From Trileptium ribeirensis (lineage: Eukaryota; Nematoda; Enoplea; Enoplida; Thoracostomopsidae), in the NCBI GenBank assembly GCA_030248225.1, contig JASANE010009894.1, positions 19,120-83,119 of the forward strand: 64,000 nucleotides of DNA, given 5' to 3'. Position numbers and translations under genes: made by a program. Below, piece after piece: positions 49,101 to 62,700 of the stretch (positions are counted from its first letter, which is position 1; every line of letters begins with the position of its first letter). Below the pieces are notes generated by a model, which saw only the letters and a program-made list of their open reading frames with translations, was not told where the DNA came from and made no database searches.

Positions 49101-52100
49101 AAAAATATGCCTATAATAACAGTGTATAAGCTTCGAGACGGAAGGATACTTCTTATCTCTCTATAGAATAACAAGTCAACTCGAAGATGTCCAGTTCCAG
49201 GCTTGAGTAATTGACACTTGACGAAAGCGGTTTTAATTCAACCTTTGTAGAGCGACTGCAAAATTTATCGACAGAAAGGAAATTACAAAATGTAGCCTAA
49301 TATTATACAAAGGAATACATAGTTATCAGGTATTCAAAATTAGCACATTAACTAATGCTGACAAATCCTATTCTAGTGATCAATCAAAAGTTTCGCGATA
49401 TTTTGTTAAAGCATGTATCTCGCGTCGGCTTCCCTAAATATCTAATGGGATGTGCTAGAATTCCAAATATCACAAGGCTATTAAGCTCTGGATAACCGCG
49501 GAATACGTGATTGACCTCTCTAGAAGAGTCTGTATTTTTTAGCTTAAATTCTGAATATTGAAAGTGTTAAAATAGGAACAACCATGGCCCCAAAAAAGAT
49601 GAATAAGTAGTAACACCAAATGTTCATTATAAAAAATTTCTCAGAAAACTACGATCATACTGATGTAATTTCGCATATTTGATGGTGTTGTCGTTGTTCA
49701 GCTTACCCCATTCAGGGAAGACATGTGGTACTCCCACGCTCAAGGATCTTTGGGAATATAGGCTACCATGCAAGGTTTTAAGAATGTACTAAGTCACCAA
49801 CACCATCGAGCTGGATGCGAAGTCACCTGCGATAGCTACTCCTGCTCGATCGGTTATATGGTGTTTGTGCCGCCCTATAAACCTTGGGTGGATGGTGGCA
49901 GCCGATACGGCAGCGAACCCGTATGGCTAACCATGTATTCCCTGGAGAAAAGGGATAAGTCGTAAAAGGACCACCTCATTGGATATGACAAAGTACATTA
50001 GTATCACTGACAATCATACTTTTCTATAAATTTATTGTAATGGAATCTTGGAAAAACAATGTAAATTGAAATTCAAACCTCCGAGAATCACTTATTTTGA
50101 CCAGGTGGAGCCAAGATTAGATTAGTGTTTGCAAGAAATATATACAAACACAATTTAGAATTATATGACATTTTATTTACATATAGCTGTATAAAACCGG
50201 AAGACGATAGTCAAGTTAGTCTAAGTGATTTTAAAGGTTTTACAGAATCATGAGGTCAAAATTTACAAAACAATGCAGCTTAATTTTTCCATAATATACT
50301 GTTTCTACGTTTTACTCACGCTTATAAGCTATCAGATTGGCAGTCAAATCAATCATTACACAAATAACACAGGAGCTAAGCACTGGCTTCTCCAAAGGTG
50401 GGGGAAGTAAGCTGGCATCTTAAAGGAACGGAAGGGGCGGCTGACAAATTTTTTGGCTTACCCGGTAAAAACAAGGCACACCCCAGTCGACATAAAAACG
50501 TGACGAACATTTTTACAAAAATCCCAATACTTAGATTAATTTCAGCAAAAAATTGGTTGAAAAATTATTTTTGAAGAGATTTTTGCACCGGTTCGGGTGC
50601 CATTTATTGACAATTTTAGCGTTTAACTAAAATATTAAATTTTGACAATTTTAGATTTCGACCGCACTACTTCGCCTCCCCCTCGTTCCAGCAAGGACTG
50701 GTTCATGCCTCCCTGGAAAAATTTTCAGCGAACGGAGAAGCCAGAAAATTAGTAAAGCCATAGTCTCCAAATTCGAACTGAGGACTAGTTCACAAGCCAA
50801 TAGGATTCAGCAGCTTCTTCTTAATAAACGGTAGGAGCATCGTTCCAGCAAGAAGGACTGGTTCATGCCTCCCTGGAAAAAATTTCAGCGAACGGAGAAG
50901 CCAGAAAATAAGTAAAGCCATAGTCTCCAAATTCGAACTGTGGACTAGTTCACAAGTCACATAGGATTCATCAGCCTCTTCTTAATAAACGGCAGGGGCA
51001 TAAAAACTTATTGGCTTACTCCGGATTCAATACCAGCCGCCAATTTGATCTTCTGCCCCACAAAACGCCCAACCGAGAAAAAAAAAGAAAATATTGCTAG
51101 GGATCTGATTTGCAAATTTTGAATTATGGTTGTACCGTTATATACAATTTAGCTAGTTGTTTTGCACAGAACATGCGAGCCTTTGTAATAGTACAAATAG
51201 AGATTTCAAGCGTTCGTTGAGCTATCACGATTTGCAAATGTTAAACAAATTTAAGACAATCATGTCACAAAAAACAATGAAAAGATAAAAATTCTGTATT
51301 AATGCTAAGAATTCAATCCAATAAATTACATTACAATAATAAACCTTCCAATAAGTATTTAGAATTTGCTTAAAATCCAACCTCATAGAGTTACAAGCCG
51401 CATATCAGAGGACAATTATTTATCTTTCTAGTGAGTTACATTGAAACACTAAATTGACAGATCGTAGAGATTTAGTAGTCAATGGTTCGCGAAACCAGTT
51501 CCACATTCATACCTACAGTTATGCACCAGGAGCACAATTTATGCCCTTTCTGACATAATTTTCAACGAATAGAAAAACAGCATAATTATAGCACACTATA
51601 GAATAATTTGCAAAAATTCCAATTATCCTTTTACTATGTTGCACATTTGAATTGAATTAAGCATATTGGACTTGTTTCCGTTATGGTGAAGGAAACAAAT
51701 TTCTGAAAAATTAAGTTACAGAAACACTCTACATTTGCTGAAATTTTTATCACCAGGCATGAATCGGAGCGCCCTGGCTTAAACCGACCGGCGCAACGCC
51801 CCTGCTCCTAAATCTAAAAATTTTTAATGTTAGTAAATATCTTTAGAAACTGCAAAACACACCTATTGAGTTTCAAACCTATTTTTCGTTGACATTAAGC
51901 AAATTTTTAACTTCAGATAATTATTTTTATAAAAATCTTGTCAAGTTATTATGTCAACTGTTAGTATTTCTACCCGGCGAAAGCCAAAAATTTTGCCGGG
52001 ATGCTTGGCACAAACCGGGAGCAGCCGTTTTTGCCAAAACGTACCGAAAATGCTAGTGCCCCCACTTTAGCGAAGTATAGAAATAGGGCATACGTATTGC

Positions 52101-55100
52101 CAACTGCAATTTCATTGCTATGTCTTCTTATTTGGTAAAAGTGGTGTACTCACAGATAACAGCAAGTGCATAAATCTAGTGCATCCTATGCTTTACAATA
52201 TATCGAATACTTATAAACTACACTAATAAAGCAGGGTTCCGCATTTGAGGATGTCTAAATGAATACACGACCATATACTTTTCGTACGTTTTAAATTCTT
52301 GGTACTCTGACCCACAGCGAGTCACTATTTTTCTGATCTGGTGTCACTAGCTAAACCACGTCACATGTGAAACCAACGAAATTGCAAGAAATAATATTTA
52401 TACGTAAAGCTTGAAATACGGTATAATTATAGAAATTTTACTTGAAGAATTAAGAAACTTTGATACACTGTTGTTCCCAGTAACATTGCTAATATCCACA
52501 AAACAGTTGGAAGGTTTGATACCAGCAGTAGTTGATGTTTCGTATGCGGAAACAGGAGAGCCACAAGATACTGGTTGCTGCAGGCTCTATAAAACAAACA
52601 ATGCAATGCATTGAAAACGATATCAAGAACTGTAAAATTTTTGTTCACTGTCCAAACGGTTAGCGACTAGCATGTCTACAGTAGGGGGAGCCGGGCGACT
52701 CTCAACTTTCCTAATCCACCACCATGTTCAGTTCGTGAAATGTTCCCCGTAATCCCTGAGGTCCGTGCCTTTCCTTCAATCGCCCGAAACCCCCATGTTC
52801 ATCTAAACCCAAAATTTATTCGAGTTGCCAAATTTAAGTTTTCTGTACGCGTTCATTAAAAGAATATACCTGAAAATAAGCAAAAGATCGGATATACAGT
52901 AAAATTTTATTCCCCCACGTTGAAATTTCTCCAGATAGTGAACACGCCCGCCACTTTTCCGAAACCAGTGGACACGTCAGAGCAAGTCAAACAGATATTA
53001 AGGAAATAGTTTATATTAGCTAAACCCTATCTAATCAAATTACGAAACTGACTTTTCTTGCCACAGCCATGTCGTTGTAGTTGTAGTGATTCTTATTGAC
53101 CACAATCAAAATTCACGTGATTCAGAGTCCATAATGACCAAAACAGAGACTTTAGAGGATTCAAAAAGTTAATGTAAGTTTGTAAACAAAAGTTCCCTCA
53201 CCCGCAGGAAATTACCTGCACGACTGCTGAGCAACACGCTACATAGCTGGCTAGTCCAAAGTGGGAGGGGGGGCGGTGGGGGCCGGCATTTTCCGCTGCC
53301 CCCCCCCGAAAAAACGGAGGTACCACCCGGCTCAAAGGCCCCTGCTGAGAAGAATTTACGTGTAAACGCGATAAAATCCGGCAAAAAATTACCCCCCCGG
53401 CAAAATCCGGCACCCCCTGGCAGGTGAGCCGGGGGCACCCGGCTATAATTTCCGATGTTTTGCATTTTGAAAATTAGTTCGAACAACCCACACATGGGAA
53501 ATGCTACTGCAATTAGTTTGTCACGTTGTCGGGTTTTTCATTTAGCCCCCCCCCACAGGTTTTTTCGTTTATCGTTTTTGAAGATGCAGCATTAATTTTG
53601 GTGCAACTCGTCTCAGCTCGAGCTGGTTCAGGAAATATCCCTACCAGCCCGTTTTAAGACAATTTTTTGGGTTCCCCATGGTGGTAAAATCGGTACAATC
53701 GGTTCATGAGTTAACGGCGTGGCTTAGGCTTTAATATCATGGGCAATTCTTCTTAACTTCAATTATTTTTTGTACCGTGGAGGCAATGTCAGGAACATGC
53801 AGACATGTGGAGCTCAGAATTTTGACATGGTGAACTGAAAATTTTCAAAAAGGTAGGACATACACAATTCATTATTTGGAGAAGGAGAATAAAAATGCGA
53901 AGCCCACCTTTCCCGTGCTGAGATGAACAGACTTATAGAAATATTTTTGCGCAGTTGACAGCTATTTGAGGTAACTCCGCTCGCTGAAAAATTGTGTTAA
54001 TTTTTCCGAAAACGGTAGTGGAGAAAATACAACAGAGTGTCCTATGATGACGTCCAGTCATGTAGTTAGTCATTAAAATCAAAGGTTATGGAAAAGATTT
54101 GGTAAACATATATCATTTTTCCGCATACACAAAAGTATAGACGAACCGGTTTTACATCCAAATCGCTGTTTGTCATGGTATCACTGTTGGAAATTGCGTC
54201 GGTTCTATCTAAACAGTGGTAAATTAAAAAATAATTACGTAACAGTCGTGACGGTGAATATTTACGAAAACAGTTTAAACAATTTCAAATCCTGCATCTG
54301 TACATGTCAGATTTCACTAATTTATTAGGAAAAAAACGGACGATAAAATTCTTCAATGCAGATATGAGCTACGTGATTGTAATTCGATATTAATGGTTAC
54401 ATATTAACAGCTCTAGATAATTAACTGAAAATGAAATACATGTTCGCAACTCACTTGGCATAGCTGAAATACCAGTCATGCCAAGCATAAAAGTCAATGA
54501 TATCACGGTTTAATTTTCTAAATGCATAATTATTATCTTCTGCTGCTCTCTCCATTCGCTGAAATTGTTGCCAAACGGCATGAACCTACCCCTGGTTCGT
54601 AACCGTGGGCACCCAATTTAGCTAGGGGGTATTTTTCTATGGGAAAACGGATAAAAACCGTGTCAGAAACACTACGAAACGCTTTTGATGGAGAGAAAAA
54701 CTATTTTGAAGCTAACCTGACAAAATCAAGAATTTTTGGTTTCAAGACGGTGTTTTAGTACAAATTTTGTTCAAATTTGTTGAGGGGGTGTTTTTTACGA
54801 ATTGAAGCAAAAAAACTTTGTCAAAAGGCAATGAACCGGTGGGTGTTCAAATTTTTTCAGGGGCACCCAGTTTCTGCCAGGAGGCACTTGAAAATGCCAG
54901 ATGCCCGCAGCTCACAAAATAAAGAGCCTATCCTCTCTGTTACCAAATTATGCAAGTTAATAACCCAACATATGTATAATTATCTGTTCCACCACCCCTT
55001 CCTTCATCGAGATAAGGTCAGCGCATATGGAACAGTACTAGTATTGGTACTCTACAAGTCGCCCACACATGTATTAACATATTTTTCATGTTACAAGCAA

Positions 55101-58100
55101 AATTTTCTGCTTCAATGCGATTTCGTTGTTTTTCGTCAGATTTGCTTGACACAATAACAAATGATCATGCAAATGTCCCACGATTATAATGAATATATAT
55201 ACTAGTATCGCGTAAGTCAGTGGAAACGTAGGGAACATGGTCGTTAAATATCTTAATTGTGGTTTATGCGCTATATTTTAATATGTGTTGTATGAAAATG
55301 GTCCAACCTTAAAAGACCACCCACAGCCATGTAATAACGCGATACAGCAAAAACAGGTACTCCAATATCATGGTATTCAGCGTGTTTGAAACCCTATATA
55401 TGTTTTGACGCTGGCACATGCAATAACATGCCACAAATGCAAAATGGTTCTTTCGATAATAGACCGGGAAACCCAACACCCCATATCCCCGCTGACGCTG
55501 AAGTATACGATACAGCAAGAACAGCTGTGTCTGCAATACCATCACATTCAGAGTGCTTGAAAACCTATATTAGAATGTTTTGACGTCGCAATAATATGCC
55601 ATAAAAGCAACAATGTGTACTGGGAGAATATATCGGCATACCATGAAACACCCCATACCCAATTAAAAGGATGCGATACAGCAACATGCAATATCCAACG
55701 ACAATGCCATCGCATTCAGGGTGCAAGAAATTCTATGCAAGAATGTTTCGATGCTCCCAACCAACAATAACGTGCCACAGTAGCAAAAATAGGTCGCTTC
55801 GACCATAAAACACTCCATACCTGCCTGGAACGACATAATAAAGCAACCATAGATCTCCGACGGCAATACCGTTGTGTTAAGCGTATTTGAAAATATGGGA
55901 CACTTAACGCTTTGGGACTTACTTTAACCAGAAAACGTGGCCGGCGGCTTTAGCATTTAATGAAATGGACTGAATTTTTTATCAAATAAAAGAAAATTGA
56001 AAAACCTATCCATTCGCCAATAAGTTATGATCTCCAGATGGACTAAAAAATTTTTACGATTTTTTTTGCCGCTAGCAATGCTATATTAGGAAACTCCGCT
56101 CGCTCCATTTCAACAAAAAAGTGGTCATACAAAATATAAACGCGATGTAGAATAAATCCGTAAGAAAGACAAAGCATCTGTTGGGACAAATTTAAAAAAC
56201 TGCAAAATTATATATCTGAAAATCACTAGCTCTCACAATATAAAAATACAGATTGTGTGGTCTGAAAATAAGGTTGCTGGAAATCGCGGAAGGAGTTGTC
56301 CCAAAACGGCGAGAAAAATAACATGCGAAATTTGAGCAGATTTATTCAAAGTAATTATCTTATTTTTAGTTCCGATGTATACACCCAATCCTCGTTTGAG
56401 GGCATCCGCATTGCTACAGCTATAACAGAATAGCATGTAGAGGTCTACAATGTCCAGAAATATTACCCCACTCCGTCCAACAAATTTTAGCCAAAACTGG
56501 GGCTTTTATTAACAGTGGGGAAATAATACATGTTTCAAATAATTCCGAATATGCACGGCTCCCGTACTATTTAGGCCTCCAGGCCGACGGTCGTTCTCCC
56601 ATGGTGTATATTGTTGAAGTTCAATATTTTAGAAAAATAAATTTGCTACAAAAAATTTCTGTGGGTTAACGGAAAGGGAATATTTTCGAAAAGAACAGAG
56701 GACGGGATAGCGGATACAATAAATCTCAGGGTGGAGCCATATATTAATAGACGTAGTCAATACATGAAAATAATTCATCTTACCGAGGTCGGAAGCGTCA
56801 CGCCTAATATAGCTCCTGAGAGCAAGAAAGCGAACCAAATTGGCCGCAACTCTGCGATCATTGTTAGTGCTACGAGATGCCACGGAGACCTTTGCAAGCT
56901 GAAAAATCAATACCCAAGCATAAATAACCCATAGATGCTTTTAAAAAGCAGACTTGCACTAGGTTTGTTGCTCCTCTGTTTGGAAGCTAGTATTAACAAC
57001 ACTAATCATGTCTCCGTATGTAGCCACTAGCCATATTTTAGCAAATGTACGATTAAACATTAGTTGAATCTTAATCTCGCATAGCTTTAATTTGTCAAAC
57101 CTTAAAGACGATGCACGAAAATAAAAAATCGCAAACTAAGCTATGAGCGTCCATATCTGCTAGCACAAATTAATAGCCCTCATAATTAGATATGTCGACT
57201 TAGCTGTATTTCACAGTTTTGTCTCACATAACTTTGTCAAGCCTTAAAGAGTATGCACGGAAAAAAATCGCAAGAAAAGCTATGAATGCTCACATCTGCT
57301 AGCATAAATTTTTTTAGCATAAATCAATAATCCTCATAAATACTACTGTGACTTAGAGATGTTATAGTTAATCGGGAGAGACCAGTTAAAAATGCCGTAT
57401 ATCCCACTCATATACTGACGTCTTGTATTTACTGGCCAGCCCACAATGGGTCGGGTCGAGAGGGAGCCCCCACTTTCCAAATTCCCCCATGTCCGCCCCC
57501 CCACTCGGCCGAAACTACCCATGTTCAACTACTGCCAAAATTTTTTATGTCTGAAAAATTATGTTTTTGGTTGCAAATTGTTTCTTTAAACATTAATTAC
57601 CACCATTTAATGATAAAATATAGTTTTTTGGCTTGAAAATACATTCCCGGTAGTAAAAATGCATGAAATTATGGAAATATTTAGGATTTTTAAGCAAAAT
57701 TTATTCCGCATTTTTAATTTTCCCCCGAGAATGAACACGCACCCCCACTTTTCGTATGGCTTTGGACAGGCTCGTTTTACTATGTATTAAAATGTATTAA
57801 CTGAACTTTGTATAACTCTATAACTCAGCTACTAATGTCTAGCTGAGTTATGGCTACGAAAGATAGGTCAAATTTTACGCAATGATCTGTAGTTTCCGTC
57901 AAATTTTACGCAATGATCTGTAGTATCCGTTGAGCGTAAACTCTTAAATTCGACCAAACTAAGCGTTGGAGCTATGTCACTCCACAATCTTTAACAATAT
58001 CCTATGCAAAATCAACTGTACATTTATAATGAAAAGGCAATCTAAATTATCCTTGTATTCATTATGTCAGTTCAAACACCGTCGGGGTTCGTTCCTATCA

Positions 58101-59663
58101 CAATATTCCAAGTGATAATATACCAGTTTTACCCTCAAATTAAATATTTTTGATCAAATATTTCTCTGCTTAGGCTATACCTTCATGATATTTGAAAACA
58201 ATATAAAATGTAAAGAGTAGATGATTTGTACTGAAAAGTATGGCACACCCAAGTCATCCCAGGTGTTGCGAGATAGGACTTGTCCCTCCATGAAATATGC
58301 AACAGAGATAACGCGAAATTACGACATAGTCTGCGGTTTGTTACGCATTTGCTGAAGAGTGTCACACTCTTCACAATAAATCATCGACTCCTCTACAGAA
58401 ATCAAAGCAAAAGCTGTACAAACCTTTGGATTTGAACTTGCTTGGGTACTGACAAATTTCTTTATTCGACCAGGTTTTCGACCTACGGCAATTATCAATT
58501 TTATATCGAAGAGTAGTAAGCATATTTCAAAATGGTAGCGCAGAAAATCTGAAGAACCTTAATACATATTCCAAAACACAAGCTATAACACCTCGGTACA
58601 TTTTAATTCAGATATGAAGTTAGAACTACAGCTGCACATTAAGGAAAAAAGCCAAAATACTTAACAAATCGCCTCAAAAACGTAGCGAAATCGTGTGTAT
58701 TGAGAATGACTTTTGTTATGAAATTTACAGCTTTTAGTTGGAGGTGTGTGAATAATTTGCCGGGCGGAATTTAACCAAAAATTACGGACCGGAGGCACTC
58801 TCTTTGCCAGGGAGTACAAAAAGCTTGAAAAATGTCAGGGTTCGAATCCTGTTTTTGAGAGCCCTATAATCACTAACGGTGACAATTTACTTTGAGCGTA
58901 ACAATTGAAAAATTCTGATAAGCAGAGACACACATTATTCCAATATAGTTACACAACTAATTCGAGTATCGCAATCTGACCTTTTTTAATATCTAATCAT
59001 AATCATATATACGTATATAAGAATGAGATTTATACGTGGAATGAGTACTATTACACATGTAAAATTTCAACTAAATACGTCTGGTAACGCAGTCTAGTAC
59101 AATTATTGTGCAAAACTATATAGCTCATCAGGAGCTAAAAATAATGTACAAAATTCCCAAAAATAATCTCCTATTTATGATATAAAACGACTTCAATTCA
59201 CCATACGCAGGTATATCTGCTATGAAATACATGGATCTACATAATGATTGGCTTTAAATAAAAGAAGAGGCGTCCATTTCAATAAATAAAAAACGCGGTG
59301 TCCCTGCCCATTTAGCATACCACAGTTTGTCCCACCGGTTGGCTATTTGTGACTTTGTTAATTTTTTACAAGTTGTTGGAGAACCATAGATATAAAATTA
59401 GAGGAGCCGCATTTGATAATCCAACTGGATCTCTAAAGAGTGTAGGTCGCAAGCTACTTTTTACAATAAGAAAATGCTAGTATACCGCGTTTGTATGAAA
59501 TACAATCACATAGTTTTAGTTTTCTCAACAGCGACGGCCCACTTGGTATTTTAGGGTTAGGTATATACAAACTGTACTAAACAATAAAAATTAAAAACAC
59601 TTTACGAACTTTAATACTTTAAATAAAAATGAACAAGTATATTTCATATATATATATATATAC

Positions 59664-59747
<84 letters not shown>

Positions 59748-62700
59748 TTTATTACGTGTTGCCCTGTAGGAAACTTGAAATTATTGGTTTATATGGCTGT
59801 AAAAGAAAAAACAGAAGGTATATATACTATAATTTTCTGATCAGTGGTCAGACACTGTTTACGCTAGCATTGGGCAACCAGTGCCTGTCACTTATAAGAC
59901 GACTTTATAATCAGAATGCTATAAATGAGACGAACTGTGATACTGCTCGCACACTTTCAATAAATACAGGTTATTGCCAAGAACGCAGTTTCTGACTGCG
60001 TTACAGACACCGTTGCTTTACTTTAATGTAGACTGATTTACAAAGTTTACAAGTACACTGGCTGGTGCTTCACGCAATTTATGTTAGTCAAGCTTACAGC
60101 TAAGTACTGCTACATAATTCATACTCCGTTACCTAGTTGGACCGGTTGTATTCTAAGATACTCCACAGACGTCTGATTGCGTAAAATAGTTGCTACATGC
60201 ATAGACCTGGCTTTGTTTTGTTAACGAACTCCTGCAGGTTAATATAAATTCCAACTGAAATTATATGTCCTACTTACGCTTCACACGTTAAATTGCTGAG
60301 ATAATCTTTTCTTCTGCTTGGTTGTATTGGAACTTAATCGTTGTGTATATATTATATTGTTTGGACTACAGAAGAAGCAAAAATGTGAAAAATTTCAAAC
60401 AAAATTTCTATACCGGAATTGCGGTTCCGGTATGATTTTTGCCCTTTGCCGAAACCGCAACCGGAACATGATTTTCGCCGTAACCGGAATTCCCCTTACT
60501 CCTTGATATATATACAGTTTATATTTAAATGAAAATATACTAATCTCTTACCCGTGATTAATACAAGCATCTTCTTTCTTGTTAAAACAAATAGTATATA
60601 ACACGCATTAGGTAATGGAGTTATATCAAAGTACTTATATGTCAATGAGAAAAGGAACTGAATGTCGTAATTTTTAAAATAATTCATAACTTTATCTAAC
60701 CAATCTATATTTTAGTAAAATCATCTACCTACAATTGTGCGATAAAATTTGTTGAGTTTGAATAACCGTTTTCTGAATTTCGAATCTTTGCCCGCCTTAA
60801 AATGTTAATTTACAGCGTAAGTTCCGTAGTAAATTTGGAATGCTCTAGTTCGGTGCTTAGATTTAATGCATTATTAATTTGGTTAGGCCAAACTTAAATG
60901 TGGTACTATAATTGCATAGATAAACTTAACTCATACTCATGTTTTATGCAACGAAAAAAGCCGCACGTTCTTCATGCAGACAATGACACATATAATCTCA
61001 AATTACCATCATTATTGTCCACTTTAGATGCACTATTTGACGGCACAGGACAAGCCACCGAAAAAGAAACTGATCGACCAGCTGATCGCGCTTCATTGAT
61101 TATTGCGGCAACAGGTGAACCTGAGCCTAACAAGAAACGATATTCTTTTCCATCTATTGATTTGACACCAAATCTGAAAGAAAAACACATTTCGTTCCCA
61201 TGTCCCAGCAAAGCGCGGAAATACGAACCCCAATTTTCCTCAATGTGGAGACACGAAGCCTATATGAAAAAAACTCCAAGAGGCATAGATGGGTTCTTAT
61301 AGTACCAGTATGCAAACATCAAAACCATGCATATTAATCGAAACTTCATTACTACATATAACAAGACAATGTCAACACAACAAATCCACGCTCGCTTTTT
61401 TAACCAATACTTCCACGTCGACTTATTTAAGTAGATTTATTGACGGATTTAATAATTTCTTTGTCTAAAACGATGCGCGTGCGTAATGAACAATGCCATG
61501 GGTTGCACTCATTATGGGTATGAACTCACTTGTCGGCTTTTCTGCAATAACAAAAAATAAAATCTGTTTTTAAACTATGAGACACAACATAAGGGAAATA
61601 ACGCTGAAATGAATGGAATTAATTTTTTGGTTGCCAGTTTCGAAACTACATGTCTAAATATCAGTGTAACGCAGAAAATATAAAATACAGAGCATTATTC
61701 CTAATAAACATGCAGCAGTTTAAACCAGCACATTTTTATGCAGAAAATCAAAAACAGATAATTATTTCTCAGTTAAAGCGAATTAAAATTAACAAGACGC
61801 AATTTCTGTCTAGGCAGGGGATATCCTTTATGCATCTGACTTGTGTTTAACTTAAGACGAACATGCAAATTTAATGTAATCGAAATTAAAAACAAATACG
61901 CAATAGCTCACTTGTTTTCATACGGGGAGACAGAAGAAGTACGAGATTGTCTCAGGATTTCGAGCTGGCTTCTCGAAAGTGGAGCCCACGAAAAATGCCC
62001 CTAATAAAAAATCTAACACAAAAACCGTCTCTGAAGTTAAACCGACACATGTACTACATCTGTTTCTGGAGTCAGAGTTGATTGATCCCTTGTCCTGCAG
62101 CAGGAGTTTCGGAAACAAAGCGTTTATTATGATAAAATAATTATTCATGTTGATATACGGTAATGTTTTCCAATTAACTCCCTCATTTATACCTGGTACA
62201 AACCCAATTCCGTAGCTGCACTCTGTTCAACTTTTTATGTCATACATAAAAGCCCCAGTTAGGGAAAACCAATATTAGAAACACTGCTTACGGTATGAAC
62301 ATTACATACACAATGACGCAGCAAAGCTTCACAGGTCATGAATGAAAACACTGATACAATTTTCCTATTATTAAAAATAAAAATTGATGAAGAGATATTT
62401 CAGTAAAATACAGACTACATTGACATAGCATCGAGATACATAGAGTGAAATTATAAAAATCATTGCGCAAAACCAAAAAGAGATATAGCTTTGTAAACAA
62501 CTTCTCTTTTATAATAGGTTTTAACCCAATTGCGAACAGGCTTTCAGCATCAATGAAGAATGCACTTTTTAACAGAAATAAATTTAAAATTCTCGTTCAG
62601 CATTTGTATGCAAATAAAAGTGACATCTCCGTAGAACATGTGTAAATGCACAATATGTCTGTACCCAAGGCACGAACTAAAGATCATCCAATATTATGCC

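Noticed and set aside
53169..53495. 108-codon minus-strand open frame, Gly/Pro-rich
   Set aside because: Encoded by homopolymeric C/G tracts; low complexity.
55309..55583. Open frames on both strands at 55.3-55.6 kb
   Set aside because: Generated by the 165-bp satellite units.
58181..58230. 50-bp minus-strand exon candidate
   Set aside because: Splice sites and phase would fit between the 61.0-kb and 56.9-kb exons, but the peptide is hydrophobic and too short to judge. Left out of the model.
58801..58870. tRNA gene
   Set aside because: Only the B-box is convincing; the T-stem is imperfect and no anticodon or acceptor stem can be formed.
60898..61302. 134-codon plus-strand open frame with protein-like composition
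   Set aside because: The minus strand of the same bases carries an exon with a better acceptor and donor (61007-61173) that is in phase with the 61912-62000 exon. The plus frame is most likely its shadow.
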